DNA of 64,000 nt from Acorus gramineus (GCA_030737835.1 CM060849.1:25676855-25740854), one strand, 5' to 3'. Positions 1 to 12,601 are shown, counted from the stretch's first letter. A program made the numbers and translations. The notes: generated by a model from the sequence alone, not told the origin.

Positions 1-337
1 GAGAGAGAGAGAGAGAGAGTTGAAAAACATGTTTATGTATGGCCGGTAAATATTTCAATTAAACAAAGGTAGTCTTGAGTTTTTGCAAGGGTAACCCCGC
101 GTTTTGTGTAAGAAAAGTGACCTCTCCCGCACTAAAAAAAATACGTGTTTTTTTTTGCTGAAAGGGGTTTTGAAGCTCTGAATTTGGGAGTCAACCAAAC
201 ACCAAATATAACTGAAAAAGTGCTTATTTTTATGGAATCAATCTAATAAGTGCTGAATAGAGGATCAACATATATGAAAAGAAGAAATGCTTGTGTCATC
301 TCTTTTTTATTTGTTTCATTTAATTGTCCTTTTCTTT

Positions 338-520
338 AGAAAAATCCAAACAACCTTACGTAGACTACCTGAAATTTATATAAATCTCTGTCTTTTTCTA
401 AAGCTCATGTAACCCCTTGAAAATATCTATGTAAATTTAAATACCATTTGAATTAAATTTTCATTGACAGATTATGATCATTCTGTTAATATTTTATTTG
501 TGAACACTTATAAAGAAAAT
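338..520. mobile_element. Half of palindromic MITE (family B fragment)
   Basis: GAAAAATCCAAACAACC followed by GTAACCCCTTGAAAA, then TTTTCATTGACAGAT, matches in order the left arm of the GGGAAAAATCC fold-back family seen complete at 23747-24246. The right arm is absent, so this is a decayed fragment. The rest of 1-650 is AT-rich with a (GA)n tract at 1-19 and no gene. Confidence 0.5.
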
Positions 521-835
521 GCATATTGTTAAATGAAATAAAACGAATATTGAGATATAATAATAATTTTTTTTAAAACAAATACCATGATATATTAGAA
601 TCTGAATATTTTTTAAATTTTATATATAATGATTGAATTTTATATCTTATGATAAAACAATATGCGTGTTATCATATTACATAGGGCTATAAACGGATTG
701 AATGTGGCACTAGCCTCTAATGATGTCCGGCTATTCATTAAGCCCAGTCGACATGATGTTCCGACCCGGCCCGATAGAGTTCCTCTCTCGTGATCATCGC
801 GAAAGAGAAAGAGCGAAAAAGAGGGGCTTCAACAG

Positions 836-843
836 AAACCCTA
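836..843 (+). promoter_or_regulatory. Telo-box upstream of GTE gene
   Basis: AAACCCTA lies 184 bp before the GTE1-like start codon, in a probable 5'-leader or proximal promoter. Interstitial telomere motifs of this type are common near transcription starts of plant housekeeping and translation genes. The motif is short, so function is inferred from position only. Confidence 0.4.
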
Positions 844-1027
844 GGTGGTCTCAAGTGCTGGCTTTTCATGGATCGGTCGGCACAGATGCATATCAACTTC
901 ACTTGCGTCTCTCAAGCCCCCTGACCTCTCAAGCGCACACACGACTTCAGGTGTTCTTTCCCCCCAAAAAAATCACTTTTTTTTTTTTTTTGGTTTGTCC
1001 AATCTTTGGCACACTCATATTGTGGTG

Positions 1028-4000
1028 ATGTCCAGTGATAAAACAACTTACGCGATGGGCACACTAGATTCTCATTCAGTGAAGAAGAGGAACGGAGAAG
1101 TGGTAAATGAGGCGGAGGTTGAAAGATTCAGACACCAAATCGACGAAGAGACCTTTAAAGTTGATGAGGTGTGTTTTCTTTGAAGTACATGCTTTCATTT
1201 GCTGATGTTTTTTTTTTTTTTTGCTGCTGTTGTTGCTCGGCGTCGCATCTTCATCATAGTGACAAAGTACACTTAATTATATAACTTTTGTTCACCGAAT
1301 GTGTTTAGTATCGCCAGAATCCGGATATTCATTTAATTTGGATTTCATAATTTAAGGACTTATTGTAATTGTCAGTCATCGTTTCACCCAACATTTAAGT
1401 TTTTGCATGTATTTTTCATACCAATGATCAGAATGTATTTAGAAAAACTTTACTTATCTCCGTACTTTACCATAATTATTTCGTATGATTTACGAATGTG
1501 CATGTACCATTGCAAATGGAATAATGGATACTCTCATCAAATATTTGTTATACACGAACTTTGTTACTATGATCTGAATTTGATATTGACAATTTTCCAA
1601 TTTTGTTTGTTTGTTATAATTTTTTCAAAATAAATTTACTTTATGGCCATATTGTTGTCTTTCAGCTCGAAAAAAAAGTTAATGAGGTTGCTCAGTTTTA
1701 CATGTCATCCAACAAGAAGCCTCTGAGTAAATGTGGTTCAGTCATGAAGGATCGAGAAAAAGAGAGGCAGATTTTGGGCAGGAAGAAGCAGTTGGATGGA
1801 ACCGTTAAGGAATATACCTGTACAAAGAGAATGCAAGAATTGATGCGTCAGTTTGGCACGATATTGAAACAGGCAAATCTTGATCTTGAATATCCTAATT
1901 ACTTTGCTTGTCAGTCTTTTTCCCTCCTGTTTAGTCTTTTTTTACAGATTGTTCAACCTTGTTCAAAATATTGTTCTTACGGATGTTGGATTATGTAAGC
2001 TAGCAATAACACAGTGATAAATGTGTGGTATATGTATTTGTGTTAGGAGGTATGGTATGGTTGTGCCTCATACACCGCTTTACTATTCGTGTGGACATAT
2101 CTAGAAGCCCTCTCTTACTGTCAATGATTGAAGTCCCAAGAAATGTTTTTTTTATTCCTAGCAATGTTTTACGCAAATGCATTTTTTACAGTTCTCTTAT
2201 GTCCGAAAGAGTGGTTAAGTACATGCCTTGCTTTTGACGACATATGAAAATATTTTTTTGACAATTACTGAAATATGATTGTATCTCCTTATATGTTCTG
2301 AAAGAGCTCACCGAATATCTCCCGTTTTTTCTGGGATCTGTTTATTGACGCTCGGATATTGTGGGTTTTGATAAGAATGTTTAACGTCTTCCTCACTTTA
2401 TGGTTGCATCTTGAGGAAACCTCTCATCTTGCAAAATTTGTTGCATTTTTAGTTGTGTGTACTACAGTATTATAAATATTACTTTGATGTGTTAAATTGT
2501 TATTTTTTTCCTTAATTTTTTATTTTTTATTTCTAGGCTGATTCTTTCATACTGGACTGTGCTTCAAAATTTCAGATCATGCAGCACAGATATAGTTGGA
2601 TTTTTATGGAGCCTGTGGATGTTAAATCTCTTGGACTCCATGACTACTACGAGGTGAATATTCAGTTGTGTATATGTAACACCTTTATCCTATTGAAACC
2701 CAAAATCTGTCTTAAATCTGCTCTATGATTGCATTTTTTGCGAATAATGGTATAATACATTATGGAAATACTAATTTTTGCAATTCTTCCTTCAAGGATT
2801 CCTTTGACTAGTTTCTCTTCTTCTGGTTTAGCTATACATTTTAGATGCAACATTATGGACTGTAATGTTTATGGTTCTTGAGTTGCACATTGATCTGTAT
2901 TCACTCTGTTTTAAATGTCCATTGACTATTTTAGGTCATTAAAAAGCCAATGGATTTTGGTACAATTAAAAATCAGATGGAGGCAAAGGATGTTACCAGA
3001 TATAAGCATGTGCGTGAGATATGTGCTGATGTGAGGTTGGTTTTTGAAAATGCAATGACATACAATGCCAAGGGCAGCGATGTTTACGACATGGCTGAAA
3101 CATTGTCTGCTAAATTTGAAGAGAGGTGGCAGCAACTGTTGCCCAAAGTGATTGAAGAGGTATAATTTTCTCAATTACCAGTGTGTAGAATATTTATATT
3201 GAGGACCTTTGTCCCTGCTTATTCCTCCAGGCGCCAGCAAAATGCCTCATACTTGATTGTAAAAACTCTTTAGGAAGATAAACATAAAGAAGAGGTTGCG
3301 GAATCACATTTGGATATGCAAGAGTCTCAGGAGGATGGAATTGCAAAACTGGCCAGAGACACTGGGAATGAGGTTTATTTTTTTCTTACAGAACTTTCTG
3401 CTATGTATTTTAATGTCAGGTTATTTTTGCGCATCAAATGCATTGAGAAATTCTCTGAGATTATCATCAGAAATTGTTATTGCTTATGTACTGGTGAATT
3501 ATTCTTTCCACTGCTTGCCAATGTAATTAATATGAGTTTTAATGAATGCTCCTCATTTTCAATAAGGAAAATTTTAGGCTCAGCTTCGTTTCCAACCCCA
3601 AATGCAGTATGTACCCCCTTTTTTATTTTAATTTTTAAAATTGCATACCTCTTCTAAGGTGTGTACTTTTGAAAAAAAAAAGAAACATGTATTCCAATGA
3701 ATTATATGGACTCATTATAGAATGTGTAAACAATTTTAACAAGGTATATACTTTGTTTCAGTGAGATATATGCGATTGTAAATGAAGCTATAAAATGGGC
3801 TGAGTGTAACATTACTCTTTTCTAAATAAGGAAATGCTTTCGAGAAAAAAATTTCCCTACTAAATGGTGCAAACAAGAGCTAGTTCTCCTACTCATCTTG
3901 ATATGGATGATGGAGAACAAGTTACTAATTTGATTCTGTATATTGTTTCAGCTGGATGAACTTGTTGTGCACTTGGAAGAGTTTAGAGAAATGGTTGTTC

Positions 4001-5591
4001 AAAAGTGCAGGTCAGACACTGATTTTAGCCTAATTTCAAGCTATATTCAGTACTATGTCTTGCATTTGCTCTATGCCAAGGAAGATTAAATTATCTTATT
4101 TCAATACTAAAAGGGTGTGTGTGCATGATTCATTGATTATGTTGGGTAACGGTGTACATAATTACAAAATTGGAAATCTGAGAGAACTAACTAATTGAAT
4201 CGAACATTTAGCATATTTTGAGTGTTTGGTATGGTAACTTTCAGAATAAAAAGTAGTTTATTTAGTTTGTTTATATCAATTTGATAGGAAAATATCTACT
4301 GAAGAGAAAAGAAAGCTTGGGGCAGGACTCACCCGTTTGACTCCTCAAGATCTCACCAAGGCACTTGAGATTATCGCTCAGATGAACCCTAACTTTCAAG
4401 CATCGGCAGAGGAGGTGGACATTGACATGGATGCTCTGGTAATTGACCCTTCAATATTTTTCCCTTTATTTTCTTTTTATAACTATGATTTGCTAATCTT
4501 CAATGACTTTCTGTTAGCATTGTGGCTAAACCGATGGTTATATGACCAATAGTCACAATGTTAGCAAATCAATGAAACATACTTCACCGATAATCTTGTA
4601 GGAAGTGTGAGATGAAGAGTAGCACGTCTGAATATTATGTGCTTTTGAGGGCCTGCAACATCTTTGACCATAAACATATTCATAGTGGGAGGGGTGGTCG
4701 TTAGGGCTGGTAAACGAACCAAGCCGCTCTGGCTCGGTTCAGTTTGAGCTCGTTCAGGCTCGTTCAATTAGACAAATGAGTGAGCTTGAACAATTTTTAA
4801 AGCTCGGTTAGGCTCGGGACCTGGATCGAGCTTCATTTTGTGTTCAAATTTGACTCGTTTGTGTTATAAAAAATTTAGTTAAAGCTCGACCCAACTCCTT
4901 TATAAAATTAGAACATTAAAGCAATACAAAATTATGCTTGTTTAAGCTCATGAACTTGGCTCATTTAGGCTAAATTTTTTTCTTCAACCCCTAAAAACTC
5001 TAAAATAAAGAAGAATGCTAGGCTCGTTGAGGCTCGTGAGCTCGGTGCGGCTCGACTCGACTCGTTTATAAACGGGCCGAGTTTGAACATGTCAAAGCTC
5101 GGCTCGTTTACCACCCCTAGTAGTCGTTCTGGTCAATTTAATGAACATTGAAACCTGGAAATATTTATTTAAAATGCTTTGTTTTCTCAGTTTTATTTTC
5201 TAATCCACCACACTGAACAGAGATCTTCAGTGGACATCCTTTTAAACAAATTAAACATAAAGAACTGATCATATGTGGATGGGCAACAAATTTAATTTTT
5301 AGTGAAAGGTTATTCTTCATGAAACCGAAGATGATTGTTTGCACTGCATGTGAATAAATCACATATTGTGCAACTTGAATGGAGGTTATCATACTAAACA
5401 AATTACTTTTGGTTGTTTTTTAATGACAGAGTGAATCAACATTGTGGAAGCTCAAGCTCTTTGTGAAAAGGGCACTGGAAGCTCAAGCCAACAAAACCGC
5501 TGCAAACAAAGGCCAAGAAAACTCGAAGCGCAAGAGGGAAATATGTGATGCCTTGGCCAAGACCGCAAAGAAACGTAACAAAAAGATTTAA
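1028..5591 (+). CDS. GTE1: GTE1/IMB1-like bromodomain-NET protein
   Basis: Nuclear BET-type protein expected to bind acetylated histone tails and regulate transcription; IMB1/GTE1 acts in seed germination in Arabidopsis. Eight exons read through to 373 aa: 1028-1168, 1666-1872, 2576-2653, 2935-3159, 3274-3372, 3952-4010, 4288-4438, 5430-5591. The Arabidopsis protein is of similar size. The bromodomain spans about residues 105-212 (from MQELMRQFGTILKQ to WQQLLPKV), with VIKKPMDFGTIKNQM and the acetyl-lysine-binding Asn near residue 186 in NAMTYNAKG. The NET domain is about residues 275-335 (LTPQDLTKALEIIAQMNP), followed by a Lys/Arg-rich tail. The start was chosen because it is the first ATG opening the conserved reading frame and has a telo-box upstream. 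Seven introns are GT-AG except intron 2, which begins GC. Intron 7 carries a 418-bp hAT-type MITE. Family assignment is firm; the exact ortholog is less so. Confidence 0.9.
1873..2575 (+). other. GC-AG intron with two in-frame acceptors
   Basis: The only reading that joins the conserved residues FGTILKQ and IMQHRYSWIFMEP uses donor CAG|GCAAAT at 1873 and acceptor TTTCAG at 2571-2575. A second acceptor, TTCTAG ending at 2536, is 39 bp upstream and also in frame. It would insert 13 residues (ADSFILDCASKFQ) into bromodomain helix A. GC-AG introns are a known minority class and are often alternatively spliced; use of the upstream site is not shown by the sequence. Confidence 0.7.
4702..5119 (+). 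mobile_element. hAT-type MITE, family A copy 1 (in GTE intron 7)
   Basis: It starts TAGGGCTGGTAAACGA and ends TCGTTTACCACCCCTA. It is flanked by 8-bp duplications GTGGTCGT (4694-4701) and GTAGTCGT (5120-5127), 7 of 8 matching. Both ends carry arrays of short GCTCG/CGAGC motifs; the centre is AT-rich and non-coding. Eight-base duplications plus TAGGG..CCCTA ends indicate the hAT superfamily. It shares its centre with the copy at 61924. Confidence 0.85.
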
Positions 5592-5655
5592 TCATGATAA
5601 TAACATGTACAATTCTCCATTATTTTCGTAAGTCTTTCTATCTTGCATTATTTTA

Positions 5656-5888
5656 GGCTGCATTTGGTTGTACGATTGCAAAATTGTTTTTAAGCGAAAA
5701 CTGCATTTAAATTTGATTTTGTAGGAAGCAGTCACTTCATAGGTTTTGAAAAACTCAGATTTTGGACACTTTTTTACATAAATTTGTCTACAGTTTTTTA
5801 TTTCAATTTTTTCGTTTGAAAACGAGTTTTGAGAAAAACAGCTTCTTACAAATCTAAAAATTGTTAAAATCTGTTTTCAAAAGAGCCC
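5656..5888. mobile_element. Tourist-like MITE, family D copy 1
   Basis: GGCTGCATTTGGTTG at the left pairs with CAAAAGAGCCC at the right, around a palindromic interior (TTGATTTTGTAGGAAGC against GCTTCTTACAAAT). The left flank is TTA. It lies just past the GTE1-like stop and may fall in its 3'-UTR. It resembles the better-bounded copy at 53083-53293. The rest of 5592-6258 shows no gene. Confidence 0.6.
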
Positions 5889-6258
5889 GTAGTTGAGGAT
5901 CAAGGGATAAAATGGATTTTTTAATTTCTAGTGGGAAAGTATGAAGACCATAATAAATATACAATAAATAAATAAACAAATAAAAATAAAATCCCAAATG
6001 GTGGAAGCTCAACAATTGTCAACAATTGTCCAATCAGTGCATGGTATCCATAGCATCCGAACAGGCTACTGTTTTTTATTTTATTTTTTTGGATAATCCG
6101 ACGTTAATAATAGGGATTATCATATATTTCGTCCCGTTGAGGGTGGGGACCAAGAGAGGGAATCTTGGGGTTCAATTTTTTTGTGACTCACAAATAAAAG
6201 CACGCCATTTAGTTGGTGTAAAAACGATAAAGTTGTATATGCAACATGTTTTTTATAA

Positions 6259-6589
6259 GGGAAAAATCCATACAACCCCTAATAAACTAATTGAAATTCA
6301 TATGATCATTTGAAAACATACAGTAAATTCAAATTATTCTTTGAATAAAATTTTTGTTGACAGATGATGAATATTTTTTTAACATTCTTTTTGGTTAACT
6401 TTAGATGAAAGCCTAATAAACTAAAAAAATTATAATGTGTTAAAAGTGCAGAAATTTTTTTATAAATAATGAACTTACCCCTTCAGATAAGGTTTTTTTT
6501 TTTTTTTTTTTTTATAACAAAGGGTTATTTAAATTTATTAAATATTTTTAAAGGGTTATATGGATTTCATTCAGTTTATTGGGGTTCCC
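6259..6589. mobile_element. Palindromic MITE, family B
   Basis: The left arm begins GGGAAAAATCCATACAACCCC and the right arm ends GGTTATATGGATT..GGGGTTCCC, with GTTGACAGATGATGAATATT inside. A poly-T run of about 20 bases sits near the dyad. The right terminus is degraded and no clear target duplication remains. It is the same family as 23747-24246. Confidence 0.6.
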
Positions 6590-6969
6590 TGTTGATAAAT
6601 GATAACAAAGGCGAGGGGTAAACGACCGGTTGCCTAAACTTGGAGCGATAGACGGTCGAGATGGGGGAGAGGGTGAGGAGGTGGGAATCGGGTGAAATGT
6701 TTTTCAACCCTCGGTGCTATTTGTGTTTGTTATTGCTAAGGACAGGGATATTTTTGTAAAGTCATATATGAGCTTTATTAATCACGTATCACTTTGATTT
6801 CAAATATGTTATCAGTAACAAACATAATTCATGTATTAGAAGAAAAACAGTTCAAATAATTACATGATAAAAAAAGTCTGTTAAAAAATTATTTTATTAA
6901 AACTGTATTTGACTATGTGTTTTTAAACGCTACTGGCGCTCAAATTTTCATGTTAAAATGATGTTCTTT

Positions 6970-7350
6970 TAGAGCATCTAAAATGGATGTGTTAACTGAC
7001 ATGTTAGTGTCATATTTTATATAATATGTAAAAATGTTGCTCCAATGGAGATGTTAAGAGAGCTAAATGTGGACCCCACGTGTCAGATGTTATCTTTCAT
7101 GCTAACTGTAGCTAGTGTTTTAGCTAGTCAAATATGGGCCCCACGTGATAGTTCTTTTTAAAAAATTAATAAAAAAATATATTCGGGAGGTTGAATGGGT
7201 GGAAAGGTGGGGCCCACTATTGATTTGACTAGTTTATTTAGCTAGTCCATTGGAGCAACAATAATCAATTAAATAAGAATGTAATAAATGAGTGTGTAGT
7301 GGAGGTATAAAGTGCTGATATGGTATTTTAACATCTTGTTTAGCTAACAT
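6970..7350. mobile_element. Tourist/PIF-type MITE remnant
   Basis: AGAGCATCTAAAATGGA at the left resembles the GAGCATCTCCAATGG terminus of PIF/Harbinger MITEs. Inside are TTGCTCCAATGGAGATG and CCATTGGAGCAAC with inverted GTGGACCCCACGTG and GTGGGGCCCAC segments. The right terminus is not clear. The surrounding 6590-7816 holds no gene that I can support. Confidence 0.5.
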
Positions 7351-7816
7351 ATATATGGGAGATTTTCCAAAATGCCTTTTTGGATCTTCCCCAATGTCCC
7401 CGCTATTCCCCGAACATGAGAAAGCAGATGATCCAGAACTGATCTTACATGGAATCGCAAATCCCAAGTTTGTCTATGAAGAGCTAATCTAATTGTATTA
7501 GTTTCTAGAATTGATTTGTTCTGTGTTCCTCCACCACCGCGAACCCCGGTTAGATTCGGGCATAATTTCGTAGAATCAAATAAGAAGTTTCTGTATTAAC
7601 CAACCAAAGTTGACCTCAGTCATTATACAATTGAACAAATGCAAAAGCAAATCAAACTGGATTAATTGGTTAATAGATCGTTTACGAAGGTCTTATGTGC
7701 GGGTTTCCACGTGGCATGTTTGACAGCCGAGCGATCAGGACCATGGGCCTTACGGGATATGATGGATGCATCTACCGTCGATTGATTGCCGTCCATTTAA
7801 TGGGATTTTGTGGAGC

Positions 7817-8878
7817 TAGGGGTGGCCATGGGCCGGGCCCAGGCCGGGCTTTTTTCGGGCGGGCCTTGACCGGGCTTGAGAGGCTTCGGGCCCGGGTCTG
7901 GGCCGGGCCTAAAGTCCAAAATCAGGCTCGGGCCAGCCCATAGGCCCGGCCACGAACGGGTCAAGTTCGGGCCGGGCTGGGCTTAAGGTTCGGGCCGGGC
8001 TTTGTGCCCACACTTATTATTTTTATTTTTTTTAGTTAAATTAAAACATACAATAAAGTAAATAAAAAAGTTGAATAACTTGAATTGAACTATGAATAAT
8101 AAAACTATTTGAATTGAATATTAATATAACTTCACAATAATTGCACATTATAAGTTTTTAACAAGAAATATTTGAACATTAATTGAATAGCTACTATAAA
8201 CTCATAGAAAAATATTTTAATGGAACATTACAATGATTAAATATTAGCTTGTTGGTGATGACTGCATCACAATAAAATAAGTACATCCCAACTAGGTTGG
8301 CACCTACTCATTTTATCTATCATTTGTACAACTCTACCCAAAGCCATCCTTCAAGAAATGACAAGAAAACAAGTAAATTTAAACTAAATTTCAATTTAAA
8401 TTTACAACATCATCAAATTGGTCTTCAAGAGCATCCTCAGCCAAGATAGTCTGAGTTCTTTGTTGTGCTTTGTACCAATCTCGTAGGCACACGCAACTTC
8501 AGAGAGTGTGAGAGAGTTTGAGAGTATGGGAGATAAGTGATTGAAACTTGAAATGTTATGGGGATATTTATAGTATTTTTGTTTATTTTAAAATTCAAAT
8601 TATAATGGAATCCACCAAATTTCAAAAAATAGCCGTTGGGGAGGGTTTCAAAAAATAGCCGTTGGGGAGAGTTTCAAAAAATAGTCGTTGGGAAGGGTTT
8701 TAAAAAAATCCTTACGGTCCATAACCGGGCCGGGCCAATGCCTACAAGCGGGCTTTCCCGGGCCGGGCTTTGGGGTTTTTGCCAAGGCCCAAGCCCGGCC
8801 CTATGGAAGGTCCGGGCCCGGCCGGGCGGCCCGAAGTCCGGGCCGGGTCCGGGCTCGCGGGCCGTTTGGCCACCCCTA
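7817..8878. mobile_element. 1.06-kb hAT-type element with perfect TSD
   Basis: The ends are TAGGGGTGGCCATGGGCCGG and GGCCGTTTGGCCACCCCTA. Perfect 8-bp duplications TGTGGAGC lie at 7809-7816 and 8879-8886. Both ends are packed with GGGCCGGGC-type motifs; the core is AT-rich. Near 8636-8695 a 26-bp unit containing ATAGCCGTTGGGGAG repeats about three times. No transposase domain is readable, so it is non-autonomous or deleted. Confidence 0.9.
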
Positions 8879-8886
8879 TGTGGAGC

Positions 8887-10267
8887 GGTTTAATGGTTGA
8901 GTTGGTGCGAATACACGAAATATTTATTGCATGGACTGAAATTTGTTACGTAAATATCCAACATCTATTAATATTTATTGCATGGATTGGAGGTACATAT
9001 ATTGCAATACATGTACATATACGAAGTATTCAATGTTTTTTAGATAAATGGTAGATATGTCTGTTTCAAAAAGTATTAAAATAAACAATCTTTGAGTGAA
9101 GATTAGAAGAATAAAAAAAATATTCAATGCTACGTAAATATCCAACATTTATTAATATTCCACGCAAGATCATTTAATTTGGAATTATTTTTAAAATGTT
9201 CTACCAAAAAAACCTTTCAATGGGAAGTTTTTAGATGGTATACATGAGAAAAAAAACATGAATGGGTGTTTTGATAAAAAATTGTACTTCTAGAAGGGGT
9301 AAACTTTTTTGGCAATTGTGAACCTCGATCTCTGAATGTTTCTACTACAGCACAATCGTGATGTTGCCCAATGTCTTCTTATTAATTGAGGACATTCCAC
9401 ATCTTTTGATTGATTCAGAAGGTTGGAACGAGTTGCTACAAAAGACACTCAAACGTTCACGTTAGATTGAACCCTCTGTGGTGAAAAGTGACCAAAAAAA
9501 AAAAAAAAATTGGAAGAAAATAATCCTATTATTTTGGCTGATGCTAAGGGCTTTTATACATGTGTTCGAATTTGGTCACTGCGAGCTCAGGTTCCTCTCT
9601 CTCTCTCTCCATCTCTTTCTCTCTTCTTTTTTTTTTCTCTCTCTCTACCTTTCCATCCCACCCAAAAATAGTTTTTGAGTGTGGGGTAGAGAACTTGAAG
9701 GGTGAAAGAAAAGTTCTTCAAGGAAGAAAAAAAAATGATAGTGAGAGGAGATGAGAGAATGAAAATGAATGCGAAACAGATCCATAAAAACCAGTTTGAT
9801 GCTCACACACATTTTCGAATTACATTTATAATTCTCAGTGCCTATGTTAATTCTTGGATATTTAAAATAAAAATTCTCATTTCACATAATCTATATTAGA
9901 AACACTGGATTCTTGAGAATAATACATTTTCCTTGGAACTGTAGTTATCAAATTAAAATACATAGCCCTTAGATTTAAATTCAAATTTGAAAATAAAATT
10001 AAATATATGAATTTGAAAATTCAATTTTTGAATTTGATATACAGAATTTGAAATTAGAATTTAATGTAATGAATTTAACAATTGAAATCTGAAATTAAAT
10101 TTGAAACATTAATTTGCAATTTTGAACAACAGTTTAATGTTCATTGGGTTTGACAGCGGGAATGTCTTGAAGATCATTTAATGGTGACTGGGTTGCCAAT
10201 CACTTAATGAGAGGTAATTAAAAACGTTTAAAAGGGTGCATGGTTGGCAATTCATAACGATTCACTT
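8887..10267. other. Gene-free AT-rich stretch
   Basis: No coding region is supported. It contains a CT-rich tract at about 9594-9650 and an A/T-rich low-complexity segment at 9960-10120 built of AATTTGAAAT-like words. Short open frames here have no recognisable content. Confidence 0.6.
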
Positions 10268-10270
10268 TTA

Positions 10271-11229
10271 GCCCATGTTTGGTTAGGCGCATCTAAGTAG
10301 GGGTGGTAAACGAGCCGAACGAGTCGAGCTTTGACCTGCTCAGGCTCGGCTCGTTTAGTATCAAGCTCGGCTCGGGCTCGGCTCGGCTCGGGAACGAGCT
10401 TCATTTTGTGTTCAAGCTCAGCTCGTTGGGCTCGTGAAAAGCTCGGTTAAAGCTCGGCTCGGCTTGTTTGTTAAACAAGCTAAGCTGAAGCTCGAATCAA
10501 GGCTCCGCTCGGACTCGTTTAGCTAAAAAAAATCTTGTTTAGCATTTAAGAAGTCACATTTCATAAATCACAACACCTTATACATGTGAAAGTAACATAA
10601 GTTCGGGCTCGGGCTCGGCTCGTTAACCTTTTTTCAGTTAAGTAAACGAGCTCGTCTAGGCTCGGGCTCGGGCTCGGGCTCGGCTCGTTTACAAACCGAG
10701 CTTTAAAAATTGTTCAAGCTCGGCTCGTTTGTCTAATCGAACGAGCCTGAGCGAGCTTTAACCGAGCCGAGCCCGAGCTGCTCGGCTCGTTTACCAGCCC
10801 TACCTCTAAGGGTGAAATAAACGAAGATAAAGTGAAATAATGATAAAATAAATATTTGAGACGCTGAAATAAATGAGAATTTGTATATCAGAATTAACTG
10901 ATATAAAATGATATAATTATTTCTGTTATTCTTGGAATTAAGTTATTATAGATTATTTAACTCATTCAAATATGTGAGCCCCATTATCAAATCAGTCATC
11001 ATCACCTCTTATAAATTAAGGGACACATGTCAAATTTTTTTTTCACTTTTTATAATTTATTATTCACACCTTATTCACATTTTATATACAATTTATCAAC
11101 GGTCAATCAAACAACAATAACTTTATTATTACATTTTCCAATACAACCAAACAAAAAAATCGTTATTCCACATATATTCTAGAATAGTCATAAACTTCAA
11201 AATAATTTAATTCTCTATCCAACGAGGCC
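10271..11229. mobile_element. Tourist-like MITE interrupted by a hAT MITE
   Basis: The left end GCCCATGTTTGGTTAG (10271) and right end CTATCCAACGAGGCC (11229) form an imperfect TIR with TTA on both flanks (10268-10270 and 11230-11232), as in PIF/Harbinger Tourist elements. The family A hAT MITE at 10298-10802 is inserted 27 bp inside the left end. The host element alone would be about 450 bp. Confidence 0.65.
10298..10802 (-). mobile_element. hAT-type MITE, family A copy 2
   Basis: It starts TAGGGGTGGTAAACGAGCCG and ends CTCGTTTACCAGCCCTA, with duplications CATCTAAG (10290-10297) and CCTCTAAG (10803-10810), 7 of 8 matching. It is inverted relative to copy 1. The core shares sequence with copy 3 (AAGTCACATTTCATAAATCA here, its complement there). 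Dense GCTCGG repeats fill both subterminal zones. Confidence 0.85.
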
Positions 11230-11232
11230 TTA

Positions 11233-12600
11233 AGCATTTATATTTCAAACAGTCAAGATTCCCATATGGGTTTTGTTACATATCACTGATTTTGGGTAAC
11301 CATTGTTCAAGGATATTTGCTGTATTATTAGTGATCCAATCATCTTAATTTCGACATATATACGGAAAAAAAAAATGTTTGTATTTATATTTTAAAATTT
11401 CTAAAAATATCATTTCAAATATTTTGCATTTCTGTGAATCAAGTTTATGTTCCCGGTGAACCACATCGTGCACCTACTTTGTCACATACACACGGTAGTC
11501 AATTGTTTTAATTCATGATATTGATTTATGAAAACAGATGCTGCAGATCAGTTTGTGTTGGAAAAAAGTCAATGTTTTATTTTTTTATTTTTTTTCAGAA
11601 AAAGTTAATGCACTCCCCTGTTTTGTTTTGTTTTAAATAACCAGCAAAGCCAGTGAGCCACCATATAGGAGGAAACCTTCATTTTGAAACAAACAAAGAA
11701 CAAGCCGCATATGCATTTACTTAATTTATAATCTTATGTCAACACTCTAATCTTGCTCACTTGTTGATGTCCTGCCTCTCTGTTTCATTTTCCTTTCTGT
11801 GCTTTACTGTCTTAATTTTCAATCAAATGAATTTGAACGACAAAGCTATTTCTCTCAAAACATTCGTATTACATAACCCAAAATATAAAAAAACTGGTCT
11901 ACATGAGGTCTGATAAGAAAAAGATTTTGCATGGCATTTTTGTTAATGTTTCTATTATTTTTGTTAATGTTTGCATGACATTTTTATTTATTTTTGTTAA
12001 TGTTTCTATTATATTTTGTTTGGGAGCTAGCTGTGCATTTGAGAGTGAGCTAAAAGCTGGCTGTGACAGTTAAGGTGACTCTCTCCTTTTTTTTCTTTTC
12101 TTTTTCTTTTTTAAATCTTCTAAGGTAAACTTGTTGATGCTTATTCTGTATTGTGATTTTTTATAAAATCAAAGACTGTTTGGGTGTCAAGTGTCAACAA
12201 TGCATTATGCATGAGTTTCTTAACGAGTTTTTTTTTTTTTTTGATATTGGAGGGACCCCGTGATTGACTTTACATTCGAGCTGAGAAGGCTACTTCTGCC
12301 TGTTTGTCCCGGTCCCACGAAAAATTCTTTCGAATAATCGTCAACAAACAGATGAGTAAGTCAGCGCCAAGAATCGAACCCAAGACCTAGTGGTGTTGAC
12401 TTACCCACCTGTTTGTTGACGATTTAAATGGAAAATATATTTTTAAAATAATAATTAATTAAAAAAACTCGATGATTTAGTTGAAATACTTTTTTAACTC
12501 TACGTTTAAATATATATTTTTACATCATTATGATTATTTTATTCATACATTATATGTAATATTGTATCACATACTTTGCCACGTTCATAAACTAGTTTTA
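11233..12600. other. Gene-free stretch with an inverted repeat
   Basis: It is mostly AT-rich. At about 12338-12425 there is an inverted repeat with arms TCGTCAACAAACAG..GTAAGTC and GACTTACCCACCTGTTTGTTGACGA. The enclosed AGAATCGAACCC resembles a tRNA T-arm (B-box) on the minus strand, but no full tRNA fold is visible. It is probably part of a decayed element. Confidence 0.4.
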
Positions 12601-12601
12601 A

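Noticed and set aside
12287..12425. tRNA or tRNA-derived SINE
   Set aside because: Only a T-arm-like GAATCGAACCC is visible; no acceptor stem, A-box or anticodon arm could be assembled.
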